From NCBI GenBank assembly GCA_963966185.1, contig CAWZYM010000402.1, forward strand, positions 545,001 to 609,000: a stretch of DNA of 64,000 bases, read 5' to 3'. A program made the position numbers and the translations under genes. Source of the stretch: Rhabditoides inermis. Lineage: Eukaryota; Nematoda; Chromadorea; Rhabditida; Rhabditidae. Shown here piece by piece: positions 18,674-28,495 of the stretch (position 1 is its first letter; each line of letters starts with the position of its first letter). Under the pieces are notes generated by a model. The model saw only the letters and a program-made list of their open reading frames with translations. It was not told the origin of the DNA and did not search any database.

Positions 18674-19080
18674 ATGAATAACCACGAAATCGATACATGT
18701 CTACGCTCGAAAGAACACGTGAGAGGAGTGTACCTCGGGTGTTTTGCCGCCGACACACTCGCGCCCGCGGTCGCTCCTCTCGCCAGCTCGCCTAGCACTT
18801 GGGCGGCGGTGGTGAACACTGCGCGCGCCACACATCCCGGTCGTCACTGGGTGGCGCTTTTCGTACGCCCTCCACACGCCTTCTACTTTGATAGTTTCGG
18901 GGGGCGCCCCCGTGCGTATTGGATGCGACGCTTTCTGAGTCACTACAAGAGTGTAAGCTACAATTGCATTCGACACCAGCGCTACACACAAAACACTTGC
19001 GGTGGTTTTGCAGTTTGGTTCATTGACCGCATGTGCGCCGGCGACTCTCTCGAGGCGATCGTGCGCGAGTTTCAACGCAT
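18674..19080 (+). pseudogene. Adenovirus-type cysteine protease, left copy, cut by the LTR element
   Basis: Starts at the ATG 78 bp after the capsid stop. All catalytic parts are before the break: His in HWVALF, Asp in YFDSFGG, Gln-x-x-Cys in QNTCGG. The frame then runs into the LTR at 19081 and the last 26 residues (31096 onward) are lost. The intact version is 31676-32161. Confidence 0.9.
19077..19080. repeat. LTR-element target duplication, left copy (GCAT)
   Basis: GCAT precedes the LTR and recurs at 31092-31095. The intact right arm has a single GCAT at this place, which proves the insertion point. Confidence 0.92.
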
Positions 19081-19338
19081 AGTGACAGGTGTTTGGACGT
19101 GTAAACGCCGGTCTGCCCAGGACCTACCTGTTAGGGACATCCGCGTGAGCGGATGCGCCAACCCAGAGGACTTCGATATCAAACCGCAACTACTACCGTT
19201 GATAACAACCCCAAAGTCCACATTAGTTCCCGTGGGACATAATGTGAATGCAATACAAGAACAGATGTTTTGGCATCTTTATCTCGCATAACAAGCACAC
19301 ATGAGAAATGGATAGGGAACGGGGTAAACCCCAATGTG

Positions 19339-19362
19339 GACGCGGGGACGGCACCCCTCAGG
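19339..19362 (-). repeat. Hairpin repeat, copy in 3' LTR
   Basis: Core on + GGGGACGGCACCCC: 4-bp GGGG/CCCC stem with a 6-nt loop. Same orientation in every copy. Confidence 0.7.
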
Positions 19363-19450
19363 TGGTCTATGGTGGGACCTAAGGTCTCAGGACTGGCATC
19401 TGAGTATCAGCTACCGCCGTACTGAACCCCCGACTGAGTGGTGAGGGTGG

Positions 19451-19458
19451 CTTATATA
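19451..19458 (-). promoter_or_regulatory. TATA box in 3' LTR
   Basis: TATATAAG on the minus strand, with a GC box about 20 bp upstream. Confidence 0.6.
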
Positions 19459-19677
19459 GGGAAGGGGGCGGGGCATGTAGTGGCGTCTCGGCCAATGGAC
19501 GGACGACACGAGTCCCGTCTCTTCCCGCTTGTTATCAGTCGATCGGCCGCGTTCCCGCCGGTGTATCGGTAGATCACCCGTCGTGCCGTTGGCTGCAATG
19601 AGTGATCAGACTAGAGTCGAGTAAGCATCTCTCTCGCAGAGCGAGATGCGACAGACAGAGATACTCTCTCTGTCACA

Positions 19678-19689
19678 CCTCCCCCCTTT
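19678..19689 (-). other. Polypurine tract
   Basis: AAAGGGGGGAGG on the minus strand directly upstream of the 3' LTR; primes plus-strand synthesis in LTR elements. It fixes the element orientation. Confidence 0.85.
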
Positions 19690-20493
19690 GCAGCGTCCGA
19701 CTCCCGGCGGACGGACACAAGGCCTGACCGCAGAAAGTCAGAGCCGCAATCGCTCTCACTTAAACTCTTCAGATACCTCCGTTGATGACGTGATGTTGGC
19801 GACCTTGGTTGGCTCGTTGGCCTCGCAGCTGGACTGCTTGGCGCGTGCTGCACAGCTGCTGCTGGTTGGCGTTCCTGTTGGCACGGCTCGTTCAATGGAG
19901 AAATGGTGCTCCAACGCTGACGCGGAGAAAGCACTCGCGTTTGTCTCTGGTGCTGCTCTCTCTGTCGAGCGATCAAGGGCGTTAATCGCTCGGGTGTCCG
20001 GCTGTCGCACCTGAACAATCCATGTTATTATCGGAAATGCGAAACGTATCGTAGCGTACCACTAGGATCCAAACCAACTGGTTTGTCAATGACACCATCT
20101 TGGGGCGGCGCTTCTGTACACCACCTTCTCGATGTCGCGGCTACCAAGTTGCAGCTCGCTCTCGCCGTTGCCGGCGGGGCTTGTAAGATCCTCGTCAATG
20201 TTGACGTTGCCGGGCGCCCTCGCTGGTGTCGTCGCTGTCCTTGACGGATCTCCGCAGAGTTGCCGAGTCAGTGAGATCCCAACCTTGATGGCTGAGTCCA
20301 CCAGCTCCTGAACAAGTGGGTTGACTGAAAATTTGTCTCACTCACTTAAAAGTATGACCAAAAATTGACTGAACACAATTCGTACAAGTAAAACTGCATG
20401 TTTCGCTACCGTTTTGAACAACTGGGGTTGTGTAACTTTGTTACACAACCTCGGTCTCTTACCAATGGTCCACTGTTGGTGGAGCGACGAGGC
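19690..20493 (-). other. 3' region with two further exon-like frames
   Basis: On the minus strand two open stretches follow good acceptors. 20307-20086 (after TTGTTCAG) reads about 73 codons to a stop; 20010-19756 (after the same TTGTTCAG motif) reads about 84 codons to a stop. Both look protein-like, Ser/Thr/Ala-rich. The phase of the first allows joining to exon B of the accessory gene only in a different frame, so their use is not settled. No env-like membrane protein is seen. Confidence 0.35.
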
Positions 20494-23400
20494 TTATTGT
20501 CCTCGCGCCTTCGCCAGATTGAGCGAGGCGATGAACACCTCGTAGTTGGTCGAGCCGGTGACCAGCTTGATGTTCCGGTGTCCCGCAGGAGCCGCCTTGT
20601 TCCAATCAACGTTGTACCCAAGCGTTGGCCTTGTCGTTGGCGACGGGCTCGTTGTAGCGGGAAAAACTGCAAAAAGAGCGGTAGTTCCCGGTCCCTCCCT
20701 TGACTCACCTTGGTTTTGGTGGGGTATGGGGAAAGACGCGGGGACAGCACCCCTCAGGTTGCTTGTCCACTGGCGGCGGGCGGAGTGAGTGATTCCACTC
20801 CCGAAGCAGCTGTTGCTGCTCCGCCTGGTCGGCGCGTTCGCCTCGGCGACCGAGTGCGTCCACTCGGCTCTGCTGCCGCAGCTGGCCGGGTCCAGTGGAT
20901 CTGGACCTGCAAATACAGTTTAGAGTGTACTGAACTGTGTTTGCAGTCGATAAACGCTGCAACCCAATTCACAATGAACAATGCATAATAAACAAAACAC
21001 ACACAAATGCAACTAAAATGTCTTAAACTGCTACAAACTGTTTCTAAACTAACACAAAATGTTCTAAACTCATAAAAAACACAACTGAATGAACGAGAAA
21101 TGCTAAAATATGCAAAAAAAATCCACAATTAAAAGCTTAACAACCCAAAATCTGATAAGAACACAAAATGAATGATCACAAACTGACTCACCTGTTCCGC
21201 TCTTCTTAGGCGTGTCCACGTTGGTGTCGTTGAACTGCTCGGAGGTTGCCGGCGTGGCCAAATACACGCGTCTCGGCCTGTCGCCGCGTGACTGTTGGGG
21301 CAGAATGGTGCGATTGTGGGCGGGGTTTGCCCCTGCGCATAGGCCTGTCGCCTGCACCCCCGACGTCGCGCTCTCGCCGAGCCGAGTGCTCTGGGGATGC
21401 TGTATCGATTGATCGCATCGCATCCGCTCCGCGTCGCTTCTGCCTGTCTGCCATTGCCTCCCCCCTTCGCAAGCGCCTGCTGGCGATTGCGAAAACTGCT
21501 CTAGCCTCCTCGGGGGGCGAACCTCTCTCTCTCCCTCACTGGGGATCGGGGGACCGACCGTGCAGCTGGCAATAGCGGCGCGCGCTGCCACAAACGATGT
21601 GTATGATTAACATGTAAAGAAAGCAAATGATATACAATTTGAAAACTGAAACTCTTACACTAGAAACGATAAAAGAAAGTGTAGCTGAATGTTGATTAGC
21701 TGACTCACTGAGAATCCTCGACGGAATCGCGAGGACGCGGCGCACGAATCTGGTTCTTGTTGTACTTGCCGCGTTTCGGATTCTTCTGCCGCACGAACTC
21801 TTCAGTTGTCGACTGCTCTTCATCCAGGTTCGGATCCGCGTTGTGCGGTCCGTCGTTCGGCTTGACTTTGCCGGACAGATCAGCTGGCTGTGCGCCTGCC
21901 TGTCGGAGCGCCTCTCTCTCACTCTCCGAGAGTCGGCGTCTGCTCCAGATGGGGCCCTCCAGTTCGAAGGACTTCTTCAGCTGGTCCTTGTGTACCCTCC
22001 TCGGTACCTCCTGAGCGACACAGCTCTCGATGGTCACATATGGGTGTTCGATCTCCAGTACTCGATACTGACCCTTCCAGGGGAGAATCAGCTTGTCGCT
22101 GACTCCCTTCGTCCTGTTGTAGTTCTTGAGATAGACGCGATCGCCGACGGTGATCTCCAGCGGCTTCAGGTGAGATGGCAGCTTGGTAGCCATTCTCTTC
22201 CTTGCCGCTTCAGCCTCCTGCTCGGCTTTCATCCACACCACTCGAAGTGTGCGGAGAAGCGTCTTGACATAGCTGCCGTCTCTCGAGAACTCCGGAATCT
22301 TCTTCTCCGCCTCGGTCGTCATGAGCGAATCCACCCGGAATATCGGCTCCCTGCCGAACATGAGGAAGAACGGGGAGTAGCCTGTGCTGCTGTGCACACT
22401 CGTGTTGTATGCCAGCGCACATGCTGCCACGTGGTCGTCCCACGTCCACGGGTTCTCCTCGATGTAGCAGCGGACCGACTGCTGGAGGGTGGAGAAGACT
22501 CTCTCAACCATTCCCTGGCTCTGGTGGTGATGTGGTACGCTAAAATGATGATTCACTTGCAGCGTAGTGAGCACCTGCTCCAACTTGTTGGCTCGCAGAT
22601 AAGTCGCATTGTCAGTGTGCAACACTGGCATCGTACCATACCTGAATACGACGTCGTTCATGAGATCATTCGCGACCGTCTCCGCCTCAGTGTTCGAGAG
22701 GACAGATACCACAATGTACTTGGTGAAGTGGTCTGCGAGGCAAAGGATGAACTTGTTGCCCTTGTTCGACTTGGTGACTGGTCCGAAGATGTCCATATAG
22801 CAGATCTGGAATGGCGCATGTGGAATGGTGGCAATCAACTTCTCACGGTTCATTGGATTGACCCGCTTCCGCTGACACACGTCGCATGAGCGGCAGAACT
22901 TGTAGATCTGGTCCGCCATGCCGATCCAAAAGTACTTCTTGGCTATCCTCTTCAGGCTCTTGTCCCAGTTGTGGTGACCGCCGCTCGCCTTCACAGTGTG
23001 GTACTGCTCCACAACCTCCTGTTGCATAGATTCTGGAACGATGAATCGTTTCACCACCTGCTCACCTTGTAGTGCCGGAGTGAGCATCACGAGACGCTCG
23101 TTGCTGTCCACAGTGCACTGCTCGCCGACGCGGATCATCTTCAGTTCCTCTCGACTGGGTCGCTCCGGAATGTTGACGCCGTTGACGATCTCTCTCAACC
23201 GGATGCATGTCGCGTCCTTCAGCTGTTCGGCCAGCAGCTTCGATCGATTGCTTGGAAGCATCGCGTCAATTTCTGCCTGTGAACGCTGAAACTGAGCAAT
23301 GTTAAGACACGCTGGAAACTCGATGATGTCATCGATCTCGGGAGAGTCGTCCTTGAATCGCTCAATGGGATTACACCTTGAGAGTGCATCCGCCACGACA

Positions 23401-26400
23401 TTAGACTTGCCCTGAATATATTTTATATCCACGTCCAATGTTTGTAGCTCGACCAGCCATCGCATGAGGCTGGCGTGGTTGGCGTTTCCCTTGAGCACGT
23501 GGGTGAGGGGCTGATGATCTGTCCATATCTCGACGTGGTTGCCGTAGACAATAGGGCGGAAGTGGCGCATCGCTGCGATGATGGCGAAGAGCTCGCAGTG
23601 CGTCGGCGCCCACTTCCTCTGAGAGTCAGCGAGAGACTTGCTGTAGTACGCGACTACTCCCAGGTCGCTCTTAGGATCGTCCTTGTCTCGACGCTGCATC
23701 AGTACAGCGCCAACTGCCTCCAGAGACGCATCGGTGTGCATGATGAACATCTGATCCTTCGGATGAATCAGAATCGGCTCGCTGACGAGTGCAGACTTGA
23801 TTGCCTCGAACGCCTCTGTCTCTTCCTTCTCCCACTTGAACTTCACCTTGTCGCGCATCAGAGCGTAGAGCGGACTGCAAATGTGAGCAAATTGGAAGAC
23901 AAACTTCTTGAAGAAGTTGGCCATACCGACAAATGATCTCACCTCCTTCGTGTTGCGGGGAGTGGGGAAGTCTTCAATAGCCTTCACGTTGCGCCTCGAG
24001 GGAGTGTAGTACTGACCGGTAATCTCGTGTCCGAGAAACCGTATCCGTGGCAGCGCAATCTCCGTCTTCTTGGCGCTCGCCTTCAAGTTGAATTGGCGCA
24101 GGCGCGTCAGAACCCTGCGGATAGACTCCACATGCTCCTCGAAGGTGTTGTCGTAGATGACGATATCGTCAAGGTACGCCGTAACGTTGTTCTTGAGACC
24201 TCCTAGCACTCGCCCCAGGACGAAGTTGAAAGCGGCTGGACCGTTCTTGATTCCGAAGGGGACGAATCGGTAGAGGAAGTTTCCTCTCGGTGTGGTCATC
24301 CCACACATCCTCATCGATCTCTCGGAGAGCTTCAGTTGTAGAAACCCTGAAGCGAGATCGAAACTGGAATAATATCGATAACCTGCAATCTTGTTCAGAA
24401 CCTCCTCAATGTGAGGGAGTTCGTGGTGTTGCGGCTTCGTGATCTTGTTCAGGTTGCGGAAGTCCGTGCACAACCGCAGGCTCCCGTCCTTCTTCGCGAC
24501 GCACACCAGACTGTGCATGAACTGCGTCTGGGTTGTCCGAACAATTCGCCCCGCATCCAGCAGTTGCTGGATGTGCTTGTCTACCTCCTTGAGATACTTC
24601 ATAGGTACCCGGCTGTTTCGAGCTCTATAATTCGTCTCGGCGTCGGTGTGCAGATCGATCTCGATGAGATCGGCCTCGTATGATCCCAAGTCGTACGAAG
24701 AGGTTGACATGACGTCACTGAACTGCTTGAACAGCTCAGCCATCACCGTCTTTTCGTCATCGTTGAGAATGCTGCCGCTCATGTCCGGCACGAAGACGTC
24801 GGTTGGAGGATCACCAGAAGCTGGCTCCACCCCCTCCTGTTCCACCTTCACGTCGATCCCGTTGGGGATCTGCTCGCAGTCTGACTCCTCTTGTCGCGTC
24901 GCCGCAAGCCTGAGTACCTGTGCGGCGCGGTCGCGGATTGCGCGGGCGCCGGCTGGCAGCTTGGTTGGGGATCTGATCGTAACTGAGACACGGGGACGGC
25001 ACCCCTCAAGAGAGACAGACTGAGAGAAAGGAAGAGAATGATGGAAGAGAGGCGTGGCATCTGTGCTAAAACCGCTCCTGGAGAACGCCAACGTTCGTCC
25101 GAAAGCAGGGGACGGCGTCTGCCAAGAACTGGCCCTTGTAGATGACCACGTCCTTGCTGGTGCCGTTGGCAACGAGGAGCTCGCCTCCCTTCCCGTTGAG
25201 AACGGTCGGCTGCATGTAGAGGTTGTTCTCAAGGAACACCTCTCCCACGCCGTCGGTGCACCAGTCGTTGCCTTCCTCATCCGAGATGATGCTGCAATCG
25301 ATGAATGATTCATGTCCCGCCTTGACTACCTGGGTGTCGCGGGCGATGATGCTCGCGAGTCCGTCCTTCTTGACGGGTACGTCGATCATGGTGACGATGG
25401 GGATACTGTCGCCTCCCACCTCGAATCGCCGGTTGCGATAATCGATTGACCAACGGGGCAGCCGGGCGAGAAAGTCGTTACCGAGGATAATCTGGTATCC
25501 CTCCACGTCTCTCGGCTTGGCCATGGTGCGAGAGAAGTTCACCACGGTGGGGTAGTTGATACCGCTGACCTTAATGTTTATGAGCTTCGATCCCACAAAC
25601 TCAACTGGCCCGCCGGAAAGTCCCGTTGCCGCGTCGATGCTGGGCGCGTCGAATTTGAACACGCCAATGAGAGGCGCCACTGAAGTGTGACACACACTCA
25701 CGTTGGCTCCCGTGTCGAACAGCGCGAGCATCCTGCAATCGTTGATCTCGCATGGCACGTTCAAGGAAAACATGCCGCGACGCATCCTGTCGGCGTACAT
25801 GACGTCCGCCATATCCGTGTCCGGTTCGAGAGAGTCGAAGAACTGCTCCTCGTCAGTGTCGCCCGTAGGGGTGACCGCGGTACTCCACTCGACCGGCGAG
25901 TGCTGCATGACCCTGTTGTAGTCGATGGTGGCGTACCTGTCGGAGTCGTTCGCGCATAGTGCGGCTTCGATCTCCCTCTCCGTATCGTCCGTGTGTCCGA
26001 CGCAAGAGTCGTTCGGCTCTTCGTCGCTCGTCGCATCTCCCTCACTCTTTTGTTCAGCAGTAGTGCTGATGGCGAGCATCCCCTCCTCGCGCATCTCCTG
26101 CCAGAACGGAGTGATGGGGCGACTGGAGTCGGTCTCCTCGGATCCGTCCTCCTTGTTGTTGATGTGGTTGTCCACCTCCGACGCCTCAGTGATTGCGTGA
26201 TTGTGCGGAGTGTTTGTCCTCCTGCCACGCACAATGTATCCACACATCCTGATCGTCAGGTAGAAACAGCACAAGGCTACCCACAGGCAGGATCCACCTG
26301 CAATGATCATGCTCATCCAGCTAACGCTTTCGTGGCTCATCATACTCGAGTGGTTGATGACCAGCAGCGGGCCCCGGATCGTGATCGGTACCTCCTGTGG

Positions 26401-28140
26401 CGTGCCGTTGTTGCTGTTGTTGCCCATCTGCTCGCACTCGCACGCACTCGCGCCTCCCATCAGAAGCGTGATAGCTGCAAGCATAAGCAAACCCACGTGG
26501 GCCTTGGCTCCACTCGACTTCCTGGCACTCACCCTCAGCGTGTTCACCTGAGGTGCCATCTCGGAAGCCTTGTCCACCCAGCGGTCGTGCAGCTCCTCGC
26601 TCCTCTTCTTATAAAGAGCCGCCTGTGTTGTCAAGTTATCCTTGGCTTCAGTCATGTATCCCAGCTCTGTCTTGGCGTTCTGCAGCTGTCGACGGAGATC
26701 ATCCACCTCTGAAAGGGAGTCGGATGAGTACGCGTCGACGACGCGGACAGTAGGCCGTCCCGTCTGTTGCGACTGCTGTTGCGGCGCAAAGTGTTGCTGC
26801 GGCGCAAAGTGTTGCTGCGGCATAAACTGCTGCTGCGGCATGAACTGCTGCTGCGGCGAGAACTGCTGCTGCTGAACATACCGCTGTTGCGGCTGCGACG
26901 CCGGCTGCTGCTGATACTGCTGCGGCGCGTGCTGATACTGCTGCGGCGCGTGCTGAGCGTTCTGCTGCCTCAGGGGACATCTATCCCTGTAATGACCAAG
27001 CTGGTGACACTCCCAGCACTGCACCGTGCTCTGAGTGGGCTGGTGCCTGTTGTTCTTCTTGTTGTGAACTCTCCTGTTCCCTCCGTTGTTTCCGCCGTAG
27101 TTGTTGTTGTGCAGGTGGCGCGCATTCTCCTCCTGTTCCATTCGAAGAGGGCAGTCACAGAGCACGTGACCCTCCTTCCAACAATATAGACAAAAATTGG
27201 CTACCTCGTCCACCGGCTGTTGCTTGGCTTGCATCGCTGCAACCATCACCTGACGATCCCTCTCGTTCTCCATCCGAATCCTGTTGGTTTCGTCTCGAAT
27301 CGCGATCGCACGGCACGCGAGATCCCTTGCCTGATCCAGTGTCTCCGGGTCGGCGAACTGCACCTGAGCGCTGATCTCGAGGGGCAGTTTCATCACAAAC
27401 GCTTCCAGAAGAGCCTTGTTGAAGTAGCTCCTCGGGTCGTTCGGATACGCGGTCTCGAACGCGGTGCGCAGTCGATCCTCAAAGTTCAGAACAGACTCAC
27501 CTTCTCTCATGAAAATGTTGCGCACCTGCGCCTGTGCGGCGCGCTGCACCGACACGCTGTTGTATCTCTTGTCGAGGAAGGCGATGATCTTGTCATAGTC
27601 GTCTCTGTCCGCTTCCGGCATCGTTTCGATGCTGTTGCGAGCGGAGCTGCGCAGACACCCCTTGAGCGTGGCCGCTTTGCGCTCGGTGGTGAGGCGCACA
27701 CTGCGGGTTCGCATGATGTCCTCAAAGTTTCTCTTAAATCCCTTCCACTCCGCCGGGTTCTCGCCGGTGAATGTAGACGGGCGCTCGGGCGAGCTGGCGT
27801 CCGCGTAGATAGCCTGCACCTCCGCAATCTGCTGACTGATGGAGAGAATGTCGGCATCGGTCGCCTGAGTTCTCGCGCGGATTGCCTCAAGCGCCTCGTT
27901 GAACGCCTTCTCCTGATCGTCTCCGTTGATGTACGCTTCGGCGACGGCCTTGGTCATGGCGTCGCGCACCGCGGCCAGATCGGAAGGAAGGATGATGTCC
28001 TTCACGCCACTCGCCGCAGTGTTCAGCTCTGCCAACGCGCTCCTCTGCAGCCTGTTGTTCTGCAGGAACTGGTCCATGTTGAACTCGGGGTGCGCCGGTG
28101 TCGCCGGCGACCTGCTGTTTCCGGATGGCTCACCTGGCAT
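20494..28140 (-). CDS. Spliced accessory gene of the LTR element (about 256 aa)
   Basis: Exons, in order of reading: 28140-28134 (ATG CCA G, shared with gag), 21584-21192 (A), 20906-20709 (B), 20666-20494 (C). Junctions: donors CAG|GTGAGC, CAG|GTGAGT, AAG|GTGAGT; acceptors GTGGCAG, TTTGCAG, TTTTTGCAG. All four exons are phase 1 and total 771 nt with the stop. Exon A is Arg/Gln/Pro-rich and hydrophilic; B is Ser/Arg-rich and holds a hairpin copy; C has a compact end with LGYNVDWNKAAPAGH. No membrane segment, so it is not an envelope; family unknown. It lies where env genes lie in other elements, and subgenomic splicing would supply it. No transcript evidence. Confidence 0.5.
20735..20758 (-). 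repeat. Hairpin repeat, copy in accessory exon B
   Basis: Core GGGGACAGCACCCC; stem intact, one loop change. Confidence 0.7.
21705..25313 (-). CDS. pol: Pol: reverse transcriptase, RNase H, integrase
   Basis: Open for 1202 codons; the first 100 overlap gag in the +1 frame and look non-coding. Splicing from the gag donor (28133) to the acceptor CTCAG ending at 24983 enters this frame in phase and gives about 1094 residues; +1 frameshifting is the alternative. In the open-frame numbering RT spans about 225-480 with YLDD at 380-383. RNase H shows HTDAS (527), CEL (573-575) and TDH (598-600). Integrase has an HHCC zinc part (C810, C813) and D841, D901, E937, then a GPY/F-like segment near 1075. 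No chromodomain follows. The frame is intact; clade beyond Ty3/Gypsy is not resolved. Confidence 0.95.
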   Translation of the reverse strand: MNHSSIAASSRMRKATTGAPTAWERCSLRTTSTCSRPFSTGREASSSLPTAPARTWSSTRASSWQTPSPAFGRTLAFSRSGFSTDATPLFHHSLPFSQSVSLEGCRPRVSVTIRSPTKLPAGARAIRDRAAQVLRLAATRQEESDCEQIPNGIDVKVEQEGVEPASGDPPTDVFVPDMSGSILNDDEKTVMAELFKQFSDVMSTSSYDLGSYEADLIEIDLHTDAETNYRARNSRVPMKYLKEVDKHIQQLLDAGRIVRTTQTQFMHSLVCVAKKDGSLRLCTDFRNLNKITKPQHHELPHIEEVLNKIAGYRYYSSFDLASGFLQLKLSERSMRMCGMTTPRGNFLYRFVPFGIKNGPAAFNFVLGRVLGGLKNNVTAYLDDIVIYDNTFEEHVESIRRVLTRLRQFNLKASAKKTEIALPRIRFLGHEITGQYYTPSRRNVKAIEDFPTPRNTKEVRSFVGMANFFKKFVFQFAHICSPLYALMRDKVKFKWEKEETEAFEAIKSALVSEPILIHPKDQMFIMHTDASLEAVGAVLMQRRDKDDPKSDLGVVAYYSKSLADSQRKWAPTHCELFAIIAAMRHFRPIVYGNHVEIWTDHQPLTHVLKGNANHASLMRWLVELQTLDVDIKYIQGKSNVVADALSRCNPIERFKDDSPEIDDIIEFPACLNIAQFQRSQAEIDAMLPSNRSKLLAEQLKDATCIRLREIVNGVNIPERPSREELKMIRVGEQCTVDSNERLVMLTPALQGEQVVKRFIVPESMQQEVVEQYHTVKASGGHHNWDKSLKRIAKKYFWIGMADQIYKFCRSCDVCQRKRVNPMNREKLIATIPHAPFQICYMDIFGPVTKSNKGNKFILCLADHFTKYIVVSVLSNTEAETVANDLMNDVVFRYGTMPVLHTDNATYLRANKLEQVLTTLQVNHHFSVPHHHQSQGMVERVFSTLQQSVRCYIEENPWTWDDHVAACALAYNTSVHSSTGYSPFFLMFGREPIFRVDSLMTTEAEKKIPEFSRDGSYVKTLLRTLRVVWMKAEQEAEAARKRMATKLPSHLKPLEITVGDRVYLKNYNRTKGVSDKLILPWKGQYRVLEIEHPYVTIESCVAQEVPRRVHKDQLKKSFELEGPIWSRRRLSESEREALRQAGAQPADLSGKVKPNDGPHNADPNLDEEQSTTEEFVRQKNPKRGKYNKNQIRAPRPRDSVEDSQ
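24987..25010 (-). repeat. Hairpin repeat, copy at the start of pol
   Basis: Core GGGGACGGCACCCC. It ends a few bases before the pol splice acceptor and after a strong pyrimidine tract. Confidence 0.7.
25066..28140 (-). CDS. gag: Gag-protease polyprotein, 1024 aa
   Basis: ATG at 28140 overlaps a splice donor. Gag capsid-like domain about 105-290; two CX2CX4HX4C zinc knuckles at 317-330 and 375-388; a Gln-rich repeat tract 395-460; a coiled coil about 475-525. An unusual insert follows: hydrophobic segment 547-566 like a signal peptide, a short part with Cys and two N-glycosylation motifs, and a second membrane segment about 608-637. The aspartic protease is near 790-910, with catalytic ALFDTGANVSV (DTG 809-811) and IILGNDFL. 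The frame ends in TAG at 25066. Gag assembles particles and the protease matures them. At 1024 aa it is longer than usual for Ty3/Gypsy Gag. Confidence 0.93.
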   Translation of the reverse strand: MPGEPSGNSRSPATPAHPEFNMDQFLQNNRLQRSALAELNTAASGVKDIILPSDLAAVRDAMTKAVAEAYINGDDQEKAFNEALEAIRARTQATDADILSISQQIAEVQAIYADASSPERPSTFTGENPAEWKGFKRNFEDIMRTRSVRLTTERKAATLKGCLRSSARNSIETMPEADRDDYDKIIAFLDKRYNSVSVQRAAQAQVRNIFMREGESVLNFEDRLRTAFETAYPNDPRSYFNKALLEAFVMKLPLEISAQVQFADPETLDQARDLACRAIAIRDETNRIRMENERDRQVMVAAMQAKQQPVDEVANFCLYCWKEGHVLCDCPLRMEQEENARHLHNNNYGGNNGGNRRVHNKKNNRHQPTQSTVQCWECHQLGHYRDRCPLRQQNAQHAPQQYQHAPQQYQQQPASQPQQRYVQQQQFSPQQQFMPQQQFMPQQHFAPQQHFAPQQQSQQTGRPTVRVVDAYSSDSLSEVDDLRRQLQNAKTELGYMTEAKDNLTTQAALYKKRSEELHDRWVDKASEMAPQVNTLRVSARKSSGAKAHVGLLMLAAITLLMGGASACECEQMGNNSNNGTPQEVPITIRGPLLVINHSSMMSHESVSWMSMIIAGGSCLWVALCCFYLTIRMCGYIVRGRRTNTPHNHAITEASEVDNHINNKEDGSEETDSSRPITPFWQEMREEGMLAISTTAEQKSEGDATSDEEPNDSCVGHTDDTEREIEAALCANDSDRYATIDYNRVMQHSPVEWSTAVTPTGDTDEEQFFDSLEPDTDMADVMYADRMRRGMFSLNVPCEINDCRMLALFDTGANVSVCHTSVAPLIGVFKFDAPSIDAATGLSGGPVEFVGSKLINIKVSGINYPTVVNFSRTMAKPRDVEGYQIILGNDFLARLPRWSIDYRNRRFEVGGDSIPIVTMIDVPVKKDGLASIIARDTQVVKAGHESFIDCSIISDEEGNDWCTDGVGEVFLENNLYMQPTVLNGKGGELLVANGTSKDVVIYKGQFLADAVPCFRTNVGVLQERF

Positions 28141-28241
28141 ATCGATCGCTGTTCTCTATCTCACTCTCGCTCACTTCCGCTGGTCTGTCTCCCCACTCGA
28201 CTGTTATCCTGTTGATTGTTATAAGGAAAGATATAAGTCGA

Positions 28242-28265
28242 GACGCAGGGACGGCACCCTTCAGG
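28242..28265 (-). repeat. Hairpin repeat, leader copy 1
   Basis: Core AGGGACGGCACCCT: the outer pair is A-T where other copies have G-C. Confidence 0.7.
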
Positions 28266-28417
28266 AATAGACAAAGATGATGGAGAAAGAGAGAGAGAGA
28301 TACCAGTGTATTATGAGCGAGTCACAATACACCCACCGCTTACCTGTTTACCTTGTTGTTGACCGATGATCGCTCTGGCCTTGCGGCTTTTGCGACAAGT
28401 TGTGGTTATTCGGTTTG

Positions 28418-28442
28418 AACGCAGGGACGACACCCTTCAAGG
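28418..28442 (-). repeat. Hairpin repeat, leader copy 2
   Basis: Core AGGGACGACACCCT; stem kept, loop changed. Confidence 0.7.
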
Positions 28443-28470
28443 AATAGAAAGACGGATGGAATGTAATGCG

Positions 28471-28495
28471 AACGCGAGGATGGCACCTCTCGAGG
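28471..28495 (-). repeat. Hairpin repeat, leader copy 3
   Basis: Core GAGGATGGCACCTC: a G-to-A change on one side is matched by C-to-T on the other. Confidence 0.7.

Larger units (their letters stand above)
19081..19677 (-). repeat. 3' LTR (left), 597 bp
   Basis: Bounded by AGTGACAG and CTGTCACA, imperfect inverted ends. Contains a TATA box read on the minus strand (19451-19458) with GC-rich elements upstream, and one copy of the repeated hairpin (19339-19362). Confidence 0.95.

Noticed and set aside
19690..21700. Envelope gene of the LTR element
   Set aside because: No signal peptide, fusion peptide or membrane anchor in any frame; the accessory exons are hydrophilic.
25066..25313. N-terminal 100 codons of the pol frame as real protein
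   Set aside because: They lie in the +1 frame under the end of gag and have the low-complexity Ser/Thr/Arg make-up of a shadow frame.
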